NCBI GenBank assembly: GCA_050949885.1
Contig: JBMNGO010000007.1
Coordinates: 62,001-126,000, forward strand
Direction of reading: 5' to 3'
DNA length: 64,000 bases
Source: JBMNGO01 sp050949885
GTDB lineage: Bacteria; Bacillota; Syntrophomonadia; Syntrophomonadales; Syntrophomonadaceae
The notes under the pieces were generated by a model. The model was not told where the DNA came from and did no database searches. It saw only the letters and a list, made by a program, of their open reading frames with translations. Positions 50,469-59,904 of the stretch are shown here, in pieces (within the stretch, counting starts at the first letter, position 1; every line of letters starts with the position of its first letter). The position numbers were made by a program, and so were the translations under genes.

Positions 50469-51641
50469 CCTTGGTCCCGAGGCAAAAGATACTTTTTCTG
50501 AACCGTTAATTATACGATTTATTTGTTCCTCAATAAACTCGCTGTTTTCCTCGCTGTTTTTCAGGAAGTGAATGGTGTTCTCAATTCTCTCCTGGCTGGC
50601 TTTTATTTCCGACCATAATCTTTCCTCTTCAAAGAGGTTCATGCATTCCTGGAGATCATTAGCCCGGCCGGTTTCCAGATAGGTTTTAAAAGTCTTTAGA
50701 GTGTTGATATCCTGATAGTCAAAGTGAATAAAGGATTTTGTTATTATTCCATTATAAATATCCAGGCTGCGATTAATTTCTTGCAGCTTTTCTTCGGCAA
50801 CATCAATATCCATCCAACAATCATCGATAAAATTTCTGCAATCTTCCTCCCAGGTTTCCAGGGCCTTTTTGTATCTGTCACAGGCTTTTTCATATTCCCG
50901 ATAACGGATGTAATAGACCTTTATATCGTGATTAAAACTGTTACCGTCAGTTTCCTTATCTTTGCGGCGGCTGCGGAAGGGAATCAGGTTATTCAAAGTA
51001 CTGTTAGCTTCCTCCTGCTTGGCTGGTTTTTCAGGCAGGGTGTCTGGTTCCGGAGGAAACAACTCTTCCTGTTCTACAATGGCATAACGCCCTTCCAGAA
51101 GTTTGTTCAAGTAATTCAGATGGCGGTTAAGCTTTTCGGTTTTTTCCAAGCAGCATATGCACATTTGTACATCTTTAAGGAGTTCATTTTTATTGCGAGC
51201 TGCCTTTTTGCCGTTTTTTCTACTTTTGTAGTAGGCTTGCAGTTCCCTGTCCAAAGGGGGTATTTTATCCAAAGTCCTAAGGTGGTTTAGATCTTCAGCG
51301 CAGACCAATTGGTCTTTGGGGGGAACCTTTTTGGTGAAGTAAAACTGGGTATTGGTTTTAGGAAAATAATAAGGGCCAATCTTATCCAGATACGGGTTGG
51401 CAGCGAAACTTAGAAGGTTTTCTTTGGATTCGATCTCCTCTTGCAGCATATCGAACCATTCCTGGGCAGATAATGGGGCAGATTCCTTTTCTATTGTCTG
51501 GGATAGTTCAAAATAAGCGGATAAGGGAATTTCCAGGAAGGAGTTATAATAATAAAAAAGCAAGTCATAGGGCCTGACCTTTTTTAAAACCGATAGGTCT
51601 ACACAATGGGGGGCATGTTTATTAACAAAGGTAAAAAACAT
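50460..51641 (-). CDS. Hypothetical coiled-coil protein
   Basis: About 393 residues. The start is the ATG at 51641 (MFFTFVNKHAPHC), nine bases after AGGAGG; a further ATG (MSLM) lies directly against that site. No known domain is seen. The middle (residues 60-240) contains charged helices, CICCLEKTEKLNRHLNYLNKLLEG and a Pro/Glu linker. The C-terminal third (REYEKACDRYKKALETWEEDC, DVAEEKLQEINRSLDIYN) is strongly helical and probably coiled coil. It lies 70 bp after the GGDEF/HD-GYP gene on the same strand, so it may belong to that signalling unit. The last codons overlap the rhomboid gene on the opposite strand. Confidence 0.7.
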   Translation of the reverse strand: MFFTFVNKHAPHCVDLSVLKKVRPYDLLFYYYNSFLEIPLSAYFELSQTIEKESAPLSAQEWFDMLQEEIESKENLLSFAANPYLDKIGPYYFPKTNTQFYFTKKVPPKDQLVCAEDLNHLRTLDKIPPLDRELQAYYKSRKNGKKAARNKNELLKDVQMCICCLEKTEKLNRHLNYLNKLLEGRYAIVEQEELFPPEPDTLPEKPAKQEEANSTLNNLIPFRSRRKDKETDGNSFNHDIKVYYIRYREYEKACDRYKKALETWEEDCRNFIDDCWMDIDVAEEKLQEINRSLDIYNGIITKSFIHFDYQDINTLKTFKTYLETGRANDLQECMNLFEEERLWSEIKASQERIENTIHFLKNSEENSEFIEEQINRIINGSEKVSFASGPRLV

Positions 51642-51711
51642 CAAACTCATCCTCCTGTTTAGAATTAAACAAAGGATGATTTCTATATTTTTCCAGATTT
51701 TCCTCCTTTTA

Positions 51712-53334
51712 TTAGGATCTTTTATTTTTGATTTTATCAACAACCGAAATGAATATAGGAACCAGCTCTGGATCAAACTGGGTACCTGAGCTTCTAATGA
51801 TAAGCTTTATAGCCTTCTCATGCATCATGGCTTTACGGTAGGGGCGATCGTTGATCATGGCATCGTAAGCATCAGCAATGGCCAGCATACGGCATTCCAG
51901 AGGTATTTCCCTTCCTTTCAGTCCCAGGGGATAGCCTTCCCCGTTCCACCACTCATGGTGCTTGAGAATCCAGTCAGCAATAGGGGTCAGCTCTTTAGCG
52001 GAAAGAGCTATTTGGTACCCTTTGTTACAGTGCGTCATCATTTCTCTGGCTTCATCAGGAGCTAAAGGCCCCGGCTTGAGGAGAATGGAATCGGGTACAC
52101 CAACCTTGCCGATATCATGAAACTGGCTAAATAGTTTCAAGTCGGTATATCTGCGTTCGCAAATTTTCAGTTGTTGGGCCATAGCGATTACCAAGGACTG
52201 AAGCCGGCAGCCATGTCCTTCAGTCATATGATCTCTTTCTCCCAGTGCTTTCATCAGTGTATTAACGATGGCATTACGCGTGCTTTGATTACTATATAGT
52301 TTTTCCTTATACATATTGTCATTGGCCTCTTTAAACAGATCGGTCACGGAAAGGCTGCAGCTGGTCCTGATAGAAGAGCCCAGGGAAAGGCTGAGGGGAA
52401 AACTCTTGTGAGCATAATTGTAATTTTTCACACACCTTTTAATCTGCAAACGAATCTTTTTTAAACCATCTTCAGTAATTCCGGGAAGGAGAACAGCGAA
52501 CTCGTCTCCGCCTACTCTGGCTACCATATCTCTTTTGCTCAGGAACTTTTTAATTATTTGCGCTGTTAAGGTCAGCAGGTTATTAGCGTAATCATAACCC
52601 ATAGCATCATTTATAAGCCTGAATCCATCGATATCGCATACCAGCATGCCCAGTGGCGCACATTTATTCTCTTCTAGTTTTCGTACAGCTTTTTCAAAAA
52701 AAGCACGATTATAGCAGCCGGTCAGAGGATCATGGGAGGCAACAAACTGCAGCTGCTTTTCCAATTGTCGGCGGGTTTCAATTTCCTTGTGCAGCTGATT
52801 ATTAGCATGGGCGATTTCTTCCTCAAATTTTTCCCAATACCTAAAAAAGCTTTCTGCCAGCCTTTGTTTGGATATATCTTTAAACTCAAGAATTAATAGA
52901 TCAGCGATACGAGGACCGCTTAAAAGTCGGCCGGTCATTTCTAAACAGCGCCACATTCCCGACCTATCACAAAATCTCAGTTCCTGAGTTCTGTTGATGC
53001 CTTCCTTTAAACAGGCAATGGTTTTCTTAAGTTTTTTTAAGTCTTGGGGGTGAATATGACGAAAAACCCTGTGGCTAATCAACTCCCGGCTTGGGTAGCC
53101 CAAAATAGCGGTTGCTGCAGGGTTTACATAAATACACCGATTGTCTGTAAGGTTGTATAAAGCAACAATATTATTGGTATTTCCGAAATAAAAATCGTTA
53201 ATCCCTTCTGTTCCTACCAAGCCGGGTTCCACGTTTAAATCGCGTCGAGTCAACATGACGGGTGCACAGCTGGTTGTTACATGCCTGGAAAATCTAATTA
53301 TTTTGTGTAAAGCCAAGTTTGTATTACTTTTCAT
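51712..53334 (-). CDS. PAS-GGDEF-HD-GYP cyclic-di-GMP signalling protein
   Basis: A 540-residue soluble protein. A PAS domain spans about 50-160 (NNIVALYNLTDNRCIYVNPAA, ILEFKDISKQRLAES). A short coiled coil follows, then GGDEF (about 200-350) with an intact motif VARVGGDEFAVLL. HD-GYP (about 355-535) has FHDIGKVGVPDSILLKPGPL and HHEWWNGEGYPLGLKG. Diguanylate cyclase and phosphodiesterase are thus combined; both sites look intact. No sensor membrane segment is evident, so the signal is probably cytoplasmic. TGGAGGCGGGT precedes the ATG. Confidence 0.93.
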   Translation of the reverse strand: MKSNTNLALHKIIRFSRHVTTSCAPVMLTRRDLNVEPGLVGTEGINDFYFGNTNNIVALYNLTDNRCIYVNPAATAILGYPSRELISHRVFRHIHPQDLKKLKKTIACLKEGINRTQELRFCDRSGMWRCLEMTGRLLSGPRIADLLILEFKDISKQRLAESFFRYWEKFEEEIAHANNQLHKEIETRRQLEKQLQFVASHDPLTGCYNRAFFEKAVRKLEENKCAPLGMLVCDIDGFRLINDAMGYDYANNLLTLTAQIIKKFLSKRDMVARVGGDEFAVLLPGITEDGLKKIRLQIKRCVKNYNYAHKSFPLSLSLGSSIRTSCSLSVTDLFKEANDNMYKEKLYSNQSTRNAIVNTLMKALGERDHMTEGHGCRLQSLVIAMAQQLKICERRYTDLKLFSQFHDIGKVGVPDSILLKPGPLAPDEAREMMTHCNKGYQIALSAKELTPIADWILKHHEWWNGEGYPLGLKGREIPLECRMLAIADAYDAMINDRPYRKAMMHEKAIKLIIRSSGTQFDPELVPIFISVVDKIKNKRS

Positions 53335-53623
53335 AACCCGCCTCCAATGATTTACAGAACAAAAGACCGCAAGAAGCAGTCCAGGATCTACCAGGATAGG
53401 AGAATATTATATTGTGTGCTCAGTACAAAAGGCTGTTTTCACCAAAACAGATGGTTTTTCCTTCCTCAAAAAACCAATAGCAAATTTTCTGTAACCAATT
53501 GTCAGAATATTAACATATATTTAATATTTTGCCGATAAATTTTCGACTTTCCAGGAGAAATTTTCCCTGAACATTGATTTTTGCCTATAATATGGATAGA
53601 CTAACTGGACTAGGGGTGAAAGT

Positions 53624-53920
53624 ATGAGTGAAGGTTTACCATGGTTTGTCAAAGATTACGAAAAAAATGATGCAGAGTTTTATTCTGTAATCAAAGCAAT
53701 GGCTGAAACATCCACCAATACCAGGGCATTGGACCCAAAAACCAGATATTTGATCCTGATGGCCCTTGATGTATTAAAAGGTGCCCCAGAGGGAGTCAAA
53801 GTCCTGGCAAAGCAGGCGAGAGCAGCCGGAGCCAGTGAAGAAGAAATCAAAGAAACAGTAAGACTGGCTTATTACGTTTCAGGAATGGATGTGATTAAAA
53901 CAGCCCTGAATGCCTTCTAA
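53624..53920 (+). CDS. AhpD/carboxymuconolactone decarboxylase-like protein without catalytic cysteines
   Basis: A 98-residue all-helical CMD-like protein (LDPKTRYLILMALDVLKGAPEGVKVLAKQ, GASEEEIKETVRLAYYVSGMDVI; each reading in part). In redox-active members the loop after LALA carries CxxC; here it is KGAPEGVKV, with no Cys in the whole protein. A peroxidase/disulfide role is therefore unlikely. It may bind a small molecule or act as a scaffold. GGGGTGAAAG precedes the ATG, and a HAD gene follows 25 bp later. Confidence 0.85.
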   Translation: MSEGLPWFVKDYEKNDAEFYSVIKAMAETSTNTRALDPKTRYLILMALDVLKGAPEGVKVLAKQARAAGASEEEIKETVRLAYYVSGMDVIKTALNAF

Positions 53921-53944
53921 ACAATGATAACGGGAGAAAATTAA

Positions 53945-54667
53945 ATGTTTAAAGCAGTGTTGTTTGACCTTGATGGAACCCTATTAAATATTAATATGGA
54001 CCAGTTCCTCAAACAGTATTTTCGTAAAATGCAGGAAATGGCAGTATCCCAGGGATTTACAGGAGTAGAACGCTTAGTACAGCAAATAATGCTATCTACC
54101 GATGCCATGATAAAAAACCTTGATCCTGGATTGCGTAACCAGGAAGTATTTGAAAGAGACTTTTATCAGCATTGGCATTACCCTCACCATGAATTTCAGA
54201 AATTCTTTGAACGGTTTTACCGTGAAGGGTTTCCGCAGCTAAAACAATATACCAGACCCTTTACCGGTGTACCGGAAATGTTGGAAGAAGTATTTAATAA
54301 GGGATATAAAGTCGTTATTGCCACCAATGCAGTATTTCCCATGACAGCACTTATTCAGCGGTTGGAGTGGGCAGGGTTGGGGCAATTTCCCTTTGACCTG
54401 ATTACTTCTTATGAAAATATGCATTTTTGCAAACCCCAAATCCAGTACTATGAAGAGATCTGCCAAATAATAGATACAGAACCTGATCAATGCCTGATGG
54501 TGGGAAATGATGTAGGTGAAGACATAATAGCTTCAAAGCTTGGCATGAAAACCTTTTTGGTGGAAAACCTCCTGATTGATCGGGGTGAAGGCTTTACTCC
54601 CGACTGGCGTGGCAGCCTCGATCATCTCTTTATGTTCATTAGGGAATTAACAGGGGTAGCAAAATAA
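53945..54667 (+). CDS. HAD superfamily hydrolase
   Basis: A 240-residue HAD-like phosphatase: motif I FDLDGTLLN, motif II IATNAV, motif III Lys in CKPQIQYY and motif IV MVGNDVGEDIIASKLGM. The cap domain lies between residues 15 and 95. The substrate is a small phosphorylated metabolite, unknown. It follows the AhpD-like gene and may be cotranscribed. Confidence 0.9.
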   Translation: MFKAVLFDLDGTLLNINMDQFLKQYFRKMQEMAVSQGFTGVERLVQQIMLSTDAMIKNLDPGLRNQEVFERDFYQHWHYPHHEFQKFFERFYREGFPQLKQYTRPFTGVPEMLEEVFNKGYKVVIATNAVFPMTALIQRLEWAGLGQFPFDLITSYENMHFCKPQIQYYEEICQIIDTEPDQCLMVGNDVGEDIIASKLGMKTFLVENLLIDRGEGFTPDWRGSLDHLFMFIRELTGVAK

Positions 54668-54732
54668 AAAGCGCAAATAAGAAACCGGCCTCTGTTGTTA
54701 AGATTTAAACTAAACAGGCGAGGTAGAAAAGG

Positions 54733-55197
54733 ATGCAGGAAGTTGAAAAAGTAAGAGAATTTTTACAAGAAAGAAATCCGGAGTTAAACATAATTCAATT
54801 GGCAGAGGACATTAGCACCTCAGAACTGGCCGCCCAGGCCCTGGGTACGGAAGTGGGGCAGATTGCCAAATCCATGCTTTTCAAAACTAAACAGAATGGG
54901 TTTGTTTTAGTGGTTTCAGCAGGCGATGTGAAAGTTGACTCCAAACTAATGAAAGATCTGGTAGGGAGCAGAGTACGAATGGCCCGGGCTGAAGAAGTGG
55001 AAGAAGTGACCGGCTTTAAGGTTGGGGGAGTATGCCCTTTTGCCTTGAAAGAAGATATTCTGATTTATCTGGATGAAAGCCTCAAACGTTACGATATAGT
55101 ATACACTGCGGCAGGAACAGCCAAAACTGCGTTACCTATCGGCTACCAGGAACTGGTTCGTATTACTGAAGGAAAACCCTGCCGAGTATGTAATTAA
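54733..55197 (+). CDS. YbaK/EbsC-type aminoacyl-tRNA deacylase
   Basis: A 154-residue YbaK/ProX-type domain (AEDISTSELAAQALGTEVGQIAKSMLFK, VVSAGDVKVDSKLMKDLVG, CPFALKEDILIYLDESL, each in part). Members hydrolyse mischarged Cys- or Ala-tRNA(Pro). The Lys in the SMLFK segment is the conserved catalytic one. Single domain, normal length. Also worth noting is the tRNA-Pro(CGG) gene elsewhere in the window, although not linked. Confidence 0.9.
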   Translation: MQEVEKVREFLQERNPELNIIQLAEDISTSELAAQALGTEVGQIAKSMLFKTKQNGFVLVVSAGDVKVDSKLMKDLVGSRVRMARAEEVEEVTGFKVGGVCPFALKEDILIYLDESLKRYDIVYTAAGTAKTALPIGYQELVRITEGKPCRVCN

Positions 55198-55224
55198 TAG
55201 AGTATTCAAGTCAGGAGAAAAAGT

Positions 55225-58200
55225 ATGACAGGCAGTTTTGTTCATTTACATAATCATACCGAGTACAGCCTATTGGATGGTGCCTGCAGAATAAAAAACC
55301 TGATCTCCAGAGCCAGTGAACTGGGCATGCCCGCTATTGCCATCACTGATCATGGGGTTCTTTACGGAGTAATTGATTTCTATCGGGAAGCCAAAAAGCA
55401 GGGCATAAAACCCATTATCGGCTGTGAAGTATATGTAGCTCCCCGCAGCCGGTTCGATAAGGAACCCCGGTTGGACGATGCCCAATACCATATGGTTCTT
55501 TTGGCCAGGAATAATGAAGGGTATAAAAACCTGGTTCAGATGGTAAGCCAGGCCTATCTTGAAGGTTTTTATTATAAGCCTCGAGTGGACCGGGAATTGC
55601 TGGAAAAATACCATGAGGGATTGATTGCCCTGACCGGTTGTATAGCCGGAGAGATTCCTCAGCTGATCATTAGTGGCAATCTTTCTAAAGCCAGGGATAC
55701 TGTCAATTATTTTAAAGAGGTTTTTGGTCCCGGCAATCTCTATTTAGAAATACAAGACCATGGGATTCCAGAGGAAAAGGTAATGGTACAAGGGCTGATT
55801 ACCTTAAGTGCCCAAACCGGTGTCCCATTGGTAGCCACCAATGATTTGCATTATGTTAATAAAAATGATGCGGCAGTTCATGACGTACTCTTATGTATTC
55901 AAACTGCTGCCAGGGTCAACGATGAAAACCGGATGCGTTTTCCTACCAGTGAATTTTATTTAAAAACTGAGTCCGAGATGAGAGCCCTTTTCCCCGATCT
56001 GCCGGAAGCCATCACTAATACCCTAAAAATTGCTGAGGAGTGCCAGGTAGAATTTTCCTTTGGCGAATTTCATCTGCCTTTTTTCCAAATACCTGAGGGA
56101 TATACCGAGGAATCATATCTGGAAGCAATGGTAAGAGAAAAGTTCGCTGTCAAGTATCCGCAGCAAGACCGGCAAATAGCCGAGAGAATGGAATACGAAC
56201 TAAAGGTAATAAAAGAAATGGGATTTGCCGGATACTTTTTAATCGTTCAGGATCTGGTCAACTGGGCCAAAAAAGAAGGGATTCCCGTGGGACCAGGCCG
56301 AGGTTCGGCAGCAGGGAGCTTGGTGTCCTATATTCTTGATATTACCGGGATTGATCCGTTGAAATATGATCTTTTGTTCGAGCGGTTTTTAAATCCGGAA
56401 AGAGTGAGTATGCCTGATATTGATATAGATTTCTGCTTCGAAAAGCGAGACCGGGTAATTGATTATATCATCAATAAATACGGAAGTGACCAGGTAGCCC
56501 AAATAATCACCTTCGGAACCATGGCAGCCCGGGCGGCTATCCGGGATGTAGGCAGAGCTATGGATATCCCTTATGCCGAAGTTGACCAGATAGCCAAAAT
56601 GATTCCTGGTGAACTGGGGGTAACCATAGACAAAGCCCTGCAGATTTCCGCCGATTTAATTCAAGCGTATCAAAATGACTATAACACCCGTAAAGTAATT
56701 GATGTAGCCCGCGCTATTGAGGGGATGCCCCGCCACGCATCAATCCATGCCGCTGGAGTGGTAATCGGGAAGGAACCCCTAAATACGATTCTGCCACTCC
56801 AGAAAACACCTGAAGGGCATGTGGTGACACAGTTTACCAAAGAAACCGTCGAAGATATCGGTTTGCTCAAAATGGACATTTTGGGGCTGAGGACCTTAAC
56901 GGTAATTGAAAGGGCCATTGATATAATAAAAAAAACCAGGGGAGAAAAAATAGATATTGACCAGATCCCTTTTGATGATCCGGCCATTTACAAACTCTTG
57001 GCAGAAGGCCAGACTACTGGTGTATTTCAAGTGGAAAGCGATGGCTTAAAGCGTATACTGATGGAAATGAAGCCTGACCGCTTCGAGGATCTGATCGCCA
57101 TAATCGCTCTTTACCGCCCGGGTCCTTTAGGCAGCGGAATGACGGAAGATTTTATCAGGCGCAAAAATGGGCGCCAGCCCATTGAGTATCTGCATCCCCT
57201 TCTGGAGGACATTCTAAAAGGCACCTATGGGGTTATTCTGTATCAGGAACAGGTAATGAGGATTGCCAGCGACCTGGCTAATTTCACCATGGGAGAGGCT
57301 GATGTGCTGCGCCGGGCTATGGGCAAGAAAAAACCGGATGAACTGATAGCCCAAAGGGAGAAATTCATTAAGGGAGCCAGTGAAAACAATATTGATCCCC
57401 AGATAGCCGCAAGACTTTTTGACCTTATGGAGAATTTTGCGGGCTATGGTTTCAATAAGAGCCACTCAGCAGCTTATGCAGTAATTACTTACCAAACTGC
57501 CTATCTGAAGGCCCACTATCCGGTAGAATATATGTGCGCTTTTTTGACCAGTGTAATCGATAATCAGGACCGAGTTGTGTATTATCTCCGGGAATGCCAG
57601 AGAATGGGAATAAAAGTCCTGCCTCCGGATATTAATGAAAGCTTCGAAAATTTTACTGTAGCGGGAGATGCTATCAGATTCGGTTTAGGGGCCATCAAAA
57701 ATGTAGGGTTAAATGCGGTGAAGAACATTGTTGAATTGCGAAAAAACGGTATTTTCAAATCCTTTTTTGATTTTTGCCGCCGGGTAGATTTAAGTCAGAT
57801 TAATAAACGCATGGTGGAAAACCTGATATTAGCTGGCTGTTTCGATTCGGTGGGAATCACTAGAAAACAGGCCCTCTCCATTATGGAAGAATGTATAGAA
57901 CTCTCCCAGCAAATCAAGCAGGGGGAACAAAGCATGCAATTATCACTTTTCGGGGATAACCAAGGGCTGATCGAGGAACCCAGGCCTGTGGTGACAGGAG
58001 AAATTCCCATCATGGAAAAGCTTATTCGAGAAAAAGAGGTATTGGGTTTCTATGTTTCCCAGAGCCCCCTGGAGGAGTATCGCCAGGTATTCCCTTTAAT
58101 AATTACTCACCAGTTGGCAGATCTGACGGCGGCGGATGGTGATTCCTATGTAAGGGTAGCCGGAATAATGTTAAACCTGGGCCGCAAAGTTAGTCGCCGG

Positions 58201-58617
58201 GGTGACAGCTATGCCAGCTTTTTCCTGGAAGACTTCAGCGGCCGGATGCAAGTCATGGTTTTTCCGTCGGCCTATCGTAATTATGCCTCCCAGTTAAAAT
58301 CAGACCAGGCGGTGATTGTTGAAGGAATATATGATACCCATGATGAACAGCCTAAAATAATCCTTAGAAACATTGCACCCCTCATGCCCCAGGTGGAAGA
58401 ACTGCACATACGCATACCAAAAGAATTATATGATGATGATACGAAAAAAGAGCTGGTTAGAATTCTAAAGGCCAATTCCGGCAAAATAAGAGTATACTTG
58501 CACCTGCAAGGCGGAAAGGTTTTGTTGCTCAATGAAAAACTCAGTGCCAGCAGGGAACTGCAGCTAAAAGAGGAATTAACCGAAATCTGTGGAAAAGGCA
58601 ATGTATGGTTTAGTTGA
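55225..58617 (+). CDS. dnaE: DNA polymerase III alpha subunit
   Basis: An 1130-residue DnaE-type replicative polymerase. The PHP domain starts with VHLHNHTEYSLLDGACRI, the active-site aspartates are in PDIDIDFCFEKR, and the tail contains an OB-fold (VRVAGIMLNLGRKVSRRGDSYASFFLED, in part) and the C-terminal region. The order PHP, palm, fingers, HhH, OB is normal for DnaE of Gram-positives that lack the PolC exonuclease insert. CAGGAGAA lies before the ATG. It opens a group with mtrB, pfkA and pyk downstream. Confidence 0.97.
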   Translation: MTGSFVHLHNHTEYSLLDGACRIKNLISRASELGMPAIAITDHGVLYGVIDFYREAKKQGIKPIIGCEVYVAPRSRFDKEPRLDDAQYHMVLLARNNEGYKNLVQMVSQAYLEGFYYKPRVDRELLEKYHEGLIALTGCIAGEIPQLIISGNLSKARDTVNYFKEVFGPGNLYLEIQDHGIPEEKVMVQGLITLSAQTGVPLVATNDLHYVNKNDAAVHDVLLCIQTAARVNDENRMRFPTSEFYLKTESEMRALFPDLPEAITNTLKIAEECQVEFSFGEFHLPFFQIPEGYTEESYLEAMVREKFAVKYPQQDRQIAERMEYELKVIKEMGFAGYFLIVQDLVNWAKKEGIPVGPGRGSAAGSLVSYILDITGIDPLKYDLLFERFLNPERVSMPDIDIDFCFEKRDRVIDYIINKYGSDQVAQIITFGTMAARAAIRDVGRAMDIPYAEVDQIAKMIPGELGVTIDKALQISADLIQAYQNDYNTRKVIDVARAIEGMPRHASIHAAGVVIGKEPLNTILPLQKTPEGHVVTQFTKETVEDIGLLKMDILGLRTLTVIERAIDIIKKTRGEKIDIDQIPFDDPAIYKLLAEGQTTGVFQVESDGLKRILMEMKPDRFEDLIAIIALYRPGPLGSGMTEDFIRRKNGRQPIEYLHPLLEDILKGTYGVILYQEQVMRIASDLANFTMGEADVLRRAMGKKKPDELIAQREKFIKGASENNIDPQIAARLFDLMENFAGYGFNKSHSAAYAVITYQTAYLKAHYPVEYMCAFLTSVIDNQDRVVYYLRECQRMGIKVLPPDINESFENFTVAGDAIRFGLGAIKNVGLNAVKNIVELRKNGIFKSFFDFCRRVDLSQINKRMVENLILAGCFDSVGITRKQALSIMEECIELSQQIKQGEQSMQLSLFGDNQGLIEEPRPVVTGEIPIMEKLIREKEVLGFYVSQSPLEEYRQVFPLIITHQLADLTAADGDSYVRVAGIMLNLGRKVSRRGDSYASFFLEDFSGRMQVMVFPSAYRNYASQLKSDQAVIVEGIYDTHDEQPKIILRNIAPLMPQVEELHIRIPKELYDDDTKKELVRILKANSGKIRVYLHLQGGKVLLLNEKLSASRELQLKEELTEICGKGNVWFS

Positions 58618-58642
58618 TAAATATTAAAAGAGGGGGAGTCGC

Positions 58643-58891
58643 ATGAACCAGGAATATATGGGAGAAGAATATATTGTGGTTAAAGCTCTCGAGAACGGCG
58701 TTACCATTTTCGGCCTTACCCGAGGAAAGGATACGAAATTCCATCACACTGAAAAGCTTGACAAAGGCGAGGTTATGGTCCTGCAATTTACCGAGCACAC
58801 TTCCGCTATGAAGATAAGGGGACGAGCTGAAATTCAACACCGCTTTGGAACAGTTATCAGCGAAAGCTACTCTGATTCCAGAAAAGCCTGA
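58643..58891 (+). CDS. mtrB: trp RNA-binding attenuation protein TRAP (MtrB)
   Basis: An 82-residue protein that can be aligned over its length with Bacillus MtrB: IVVKALENGVTIFGLTRGKD, then TKFHHTEKLDKGEVMVLQFT, then EHTSAMKIRGRAEIQ. The tryptophan-binding and RNA-binding residues (EK in HTEKL, K and R in KIRG) are kept. It forms an 11-mer ring that binds GAG/UAG repeats in trp leader RNA when tryptophan is bound. It lies 25 bp after dnaE and before pfkA, rather than beside folE as in Bacillus. GAGGGGGAG precedes the ATG. Confidence 0.93.
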   Translation: MNQEYMGEEYIVVKALENGVTIFGLTRGKDTKFHHTEKLDKGEVMVLQFTEHTSAMKIRGRAEIQHRFGTVISESYSDSRKA

Positions 58892-58930
58892 CGAAGAAAC
58901 TAGAATAGGCTTTATTAAGGAGGTAGAAAT

Positions 58931-59887
58931 ATGCAAAAAGTAGCCGTTCTAACCAGTGGTGGGGATGCGTCAGGCATGAATGCTGCTATTAGGGCTGTAG
59001 TGAGAACCGCCATTTACCGGGAAATGGAAGTTTTTGGAGTTGATCGGGGTTTTGAAGGGTTAATCGAAGGTGATATTAAAAAAATGTCAGCCGGCTCCGT
59101 AGCTGATATTATTCATCGCGGAGGTACCATCCTGAAAACTTCCCGCTCTCAAACTTTCGAGACCTTGGAAGGCAGGCAAACAGCCAAGAGACAGCTGGAT
59201 GCCCTGGGAATAGAAAACCTGGTGGTAATCGGGGGAAACGGCAGTCTCCGCGGCGGGTACGAGTTTTCCAAGCTGGGAATTAATGTTATTGGTATTCCTG
59301 CCACCATTGACAATGACATCGTTTATACCAGGTCCATTGGTTTTGATACTGCTGTTAACACTGTACTGGAGTCCATCAACAGAATAAGAGATACTGCTAC
59401 CAGTCATGGGCGCATTTTCATTATAGAGGTAATGGGCAGGGATTGCGGTGAAATCGCATTAGCCGCAGGTGTTGCGGGGGGAGCCGAATCCATTCTGATC
59501 CCGGAAATTGAACCGGATATCAACCAGGTGGTAGAGAAAATCAACAGCGGGAACAAAAGAGGTAAACTCCACAGTATCATCCTGGTAGCAGAAGGAGTGT
59601 TTCCCATAATGGAACTGAAGGAAGTACTATCTGAAAGAACCGGTAAAGATACACGGGTTACCATACTGGGCCATATTCAAAGAGGAGGCATGGCTACCGC
59701 TGCTGACCGAATTATGGCTTCCTGTATGGGCAAAGCGGCTGTAGATTATATAGTGCAAGGGACCAAAAATGTTATGGTGGCCATGCAGGGCAGCAGGGTG
59801 TTTTCTATTCCCTTGCAGGAGGTTATTAACGGCAAAAAGACTCCCGAGCTGGATATGTTTGAAGTAGCCCGGATACTATCAATATAA
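58931..59887 (+). CDS. pfkA: ATP-dependent 6-phosphofructokinase
   Basis: A 318-residue PfkA: the ATP site VLTSGGDASGMNAAIRAV (GGDA where PfkA is usually GGDAPG; here SG), the F6P site PATIDNDIVYT, RGGTILKTSRS and VMGRDCGEIALAAG. Length and order are normal. The substitution of the usual Pro after GGDA by Ser may be noted. It catalyses fructose-6-phosphate phosphorylation. AAGGAGGTAG is directly before the ATG, and pyk follows 17 bp downstream, in one unit. Confidence 0.95.
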   Translation: MQKVAVLTSGGDASGMNAAIRAVVRTAIYREMEVFGVDRGFEGLIEGDIKKMSAGSVADIIHRGGTILKTSRSQTFETLEGRQTAKRQLDALGIENLVVIGGNGSLRGGYEFSKLGINVIGIPATIDNDIVYTRSIGFDTAVNTVLESINRIRDTATSHGRIFIIEVMGRDCGEIALAAGVAGGAESILIPEIEPDINQVVEKINSGNKRGKLHSIILVAEGVFPIMELKEVLSERTGKDTRVTILGHIQRGGMATAADRIMASCMGKAAVDYIVQGTKNVMVAMQGSRVFSIPLQEVINGKKTPELDMFEVARILSI

Positions 59888-59904
59888 AATACCGAGGTGA
59901 AATT

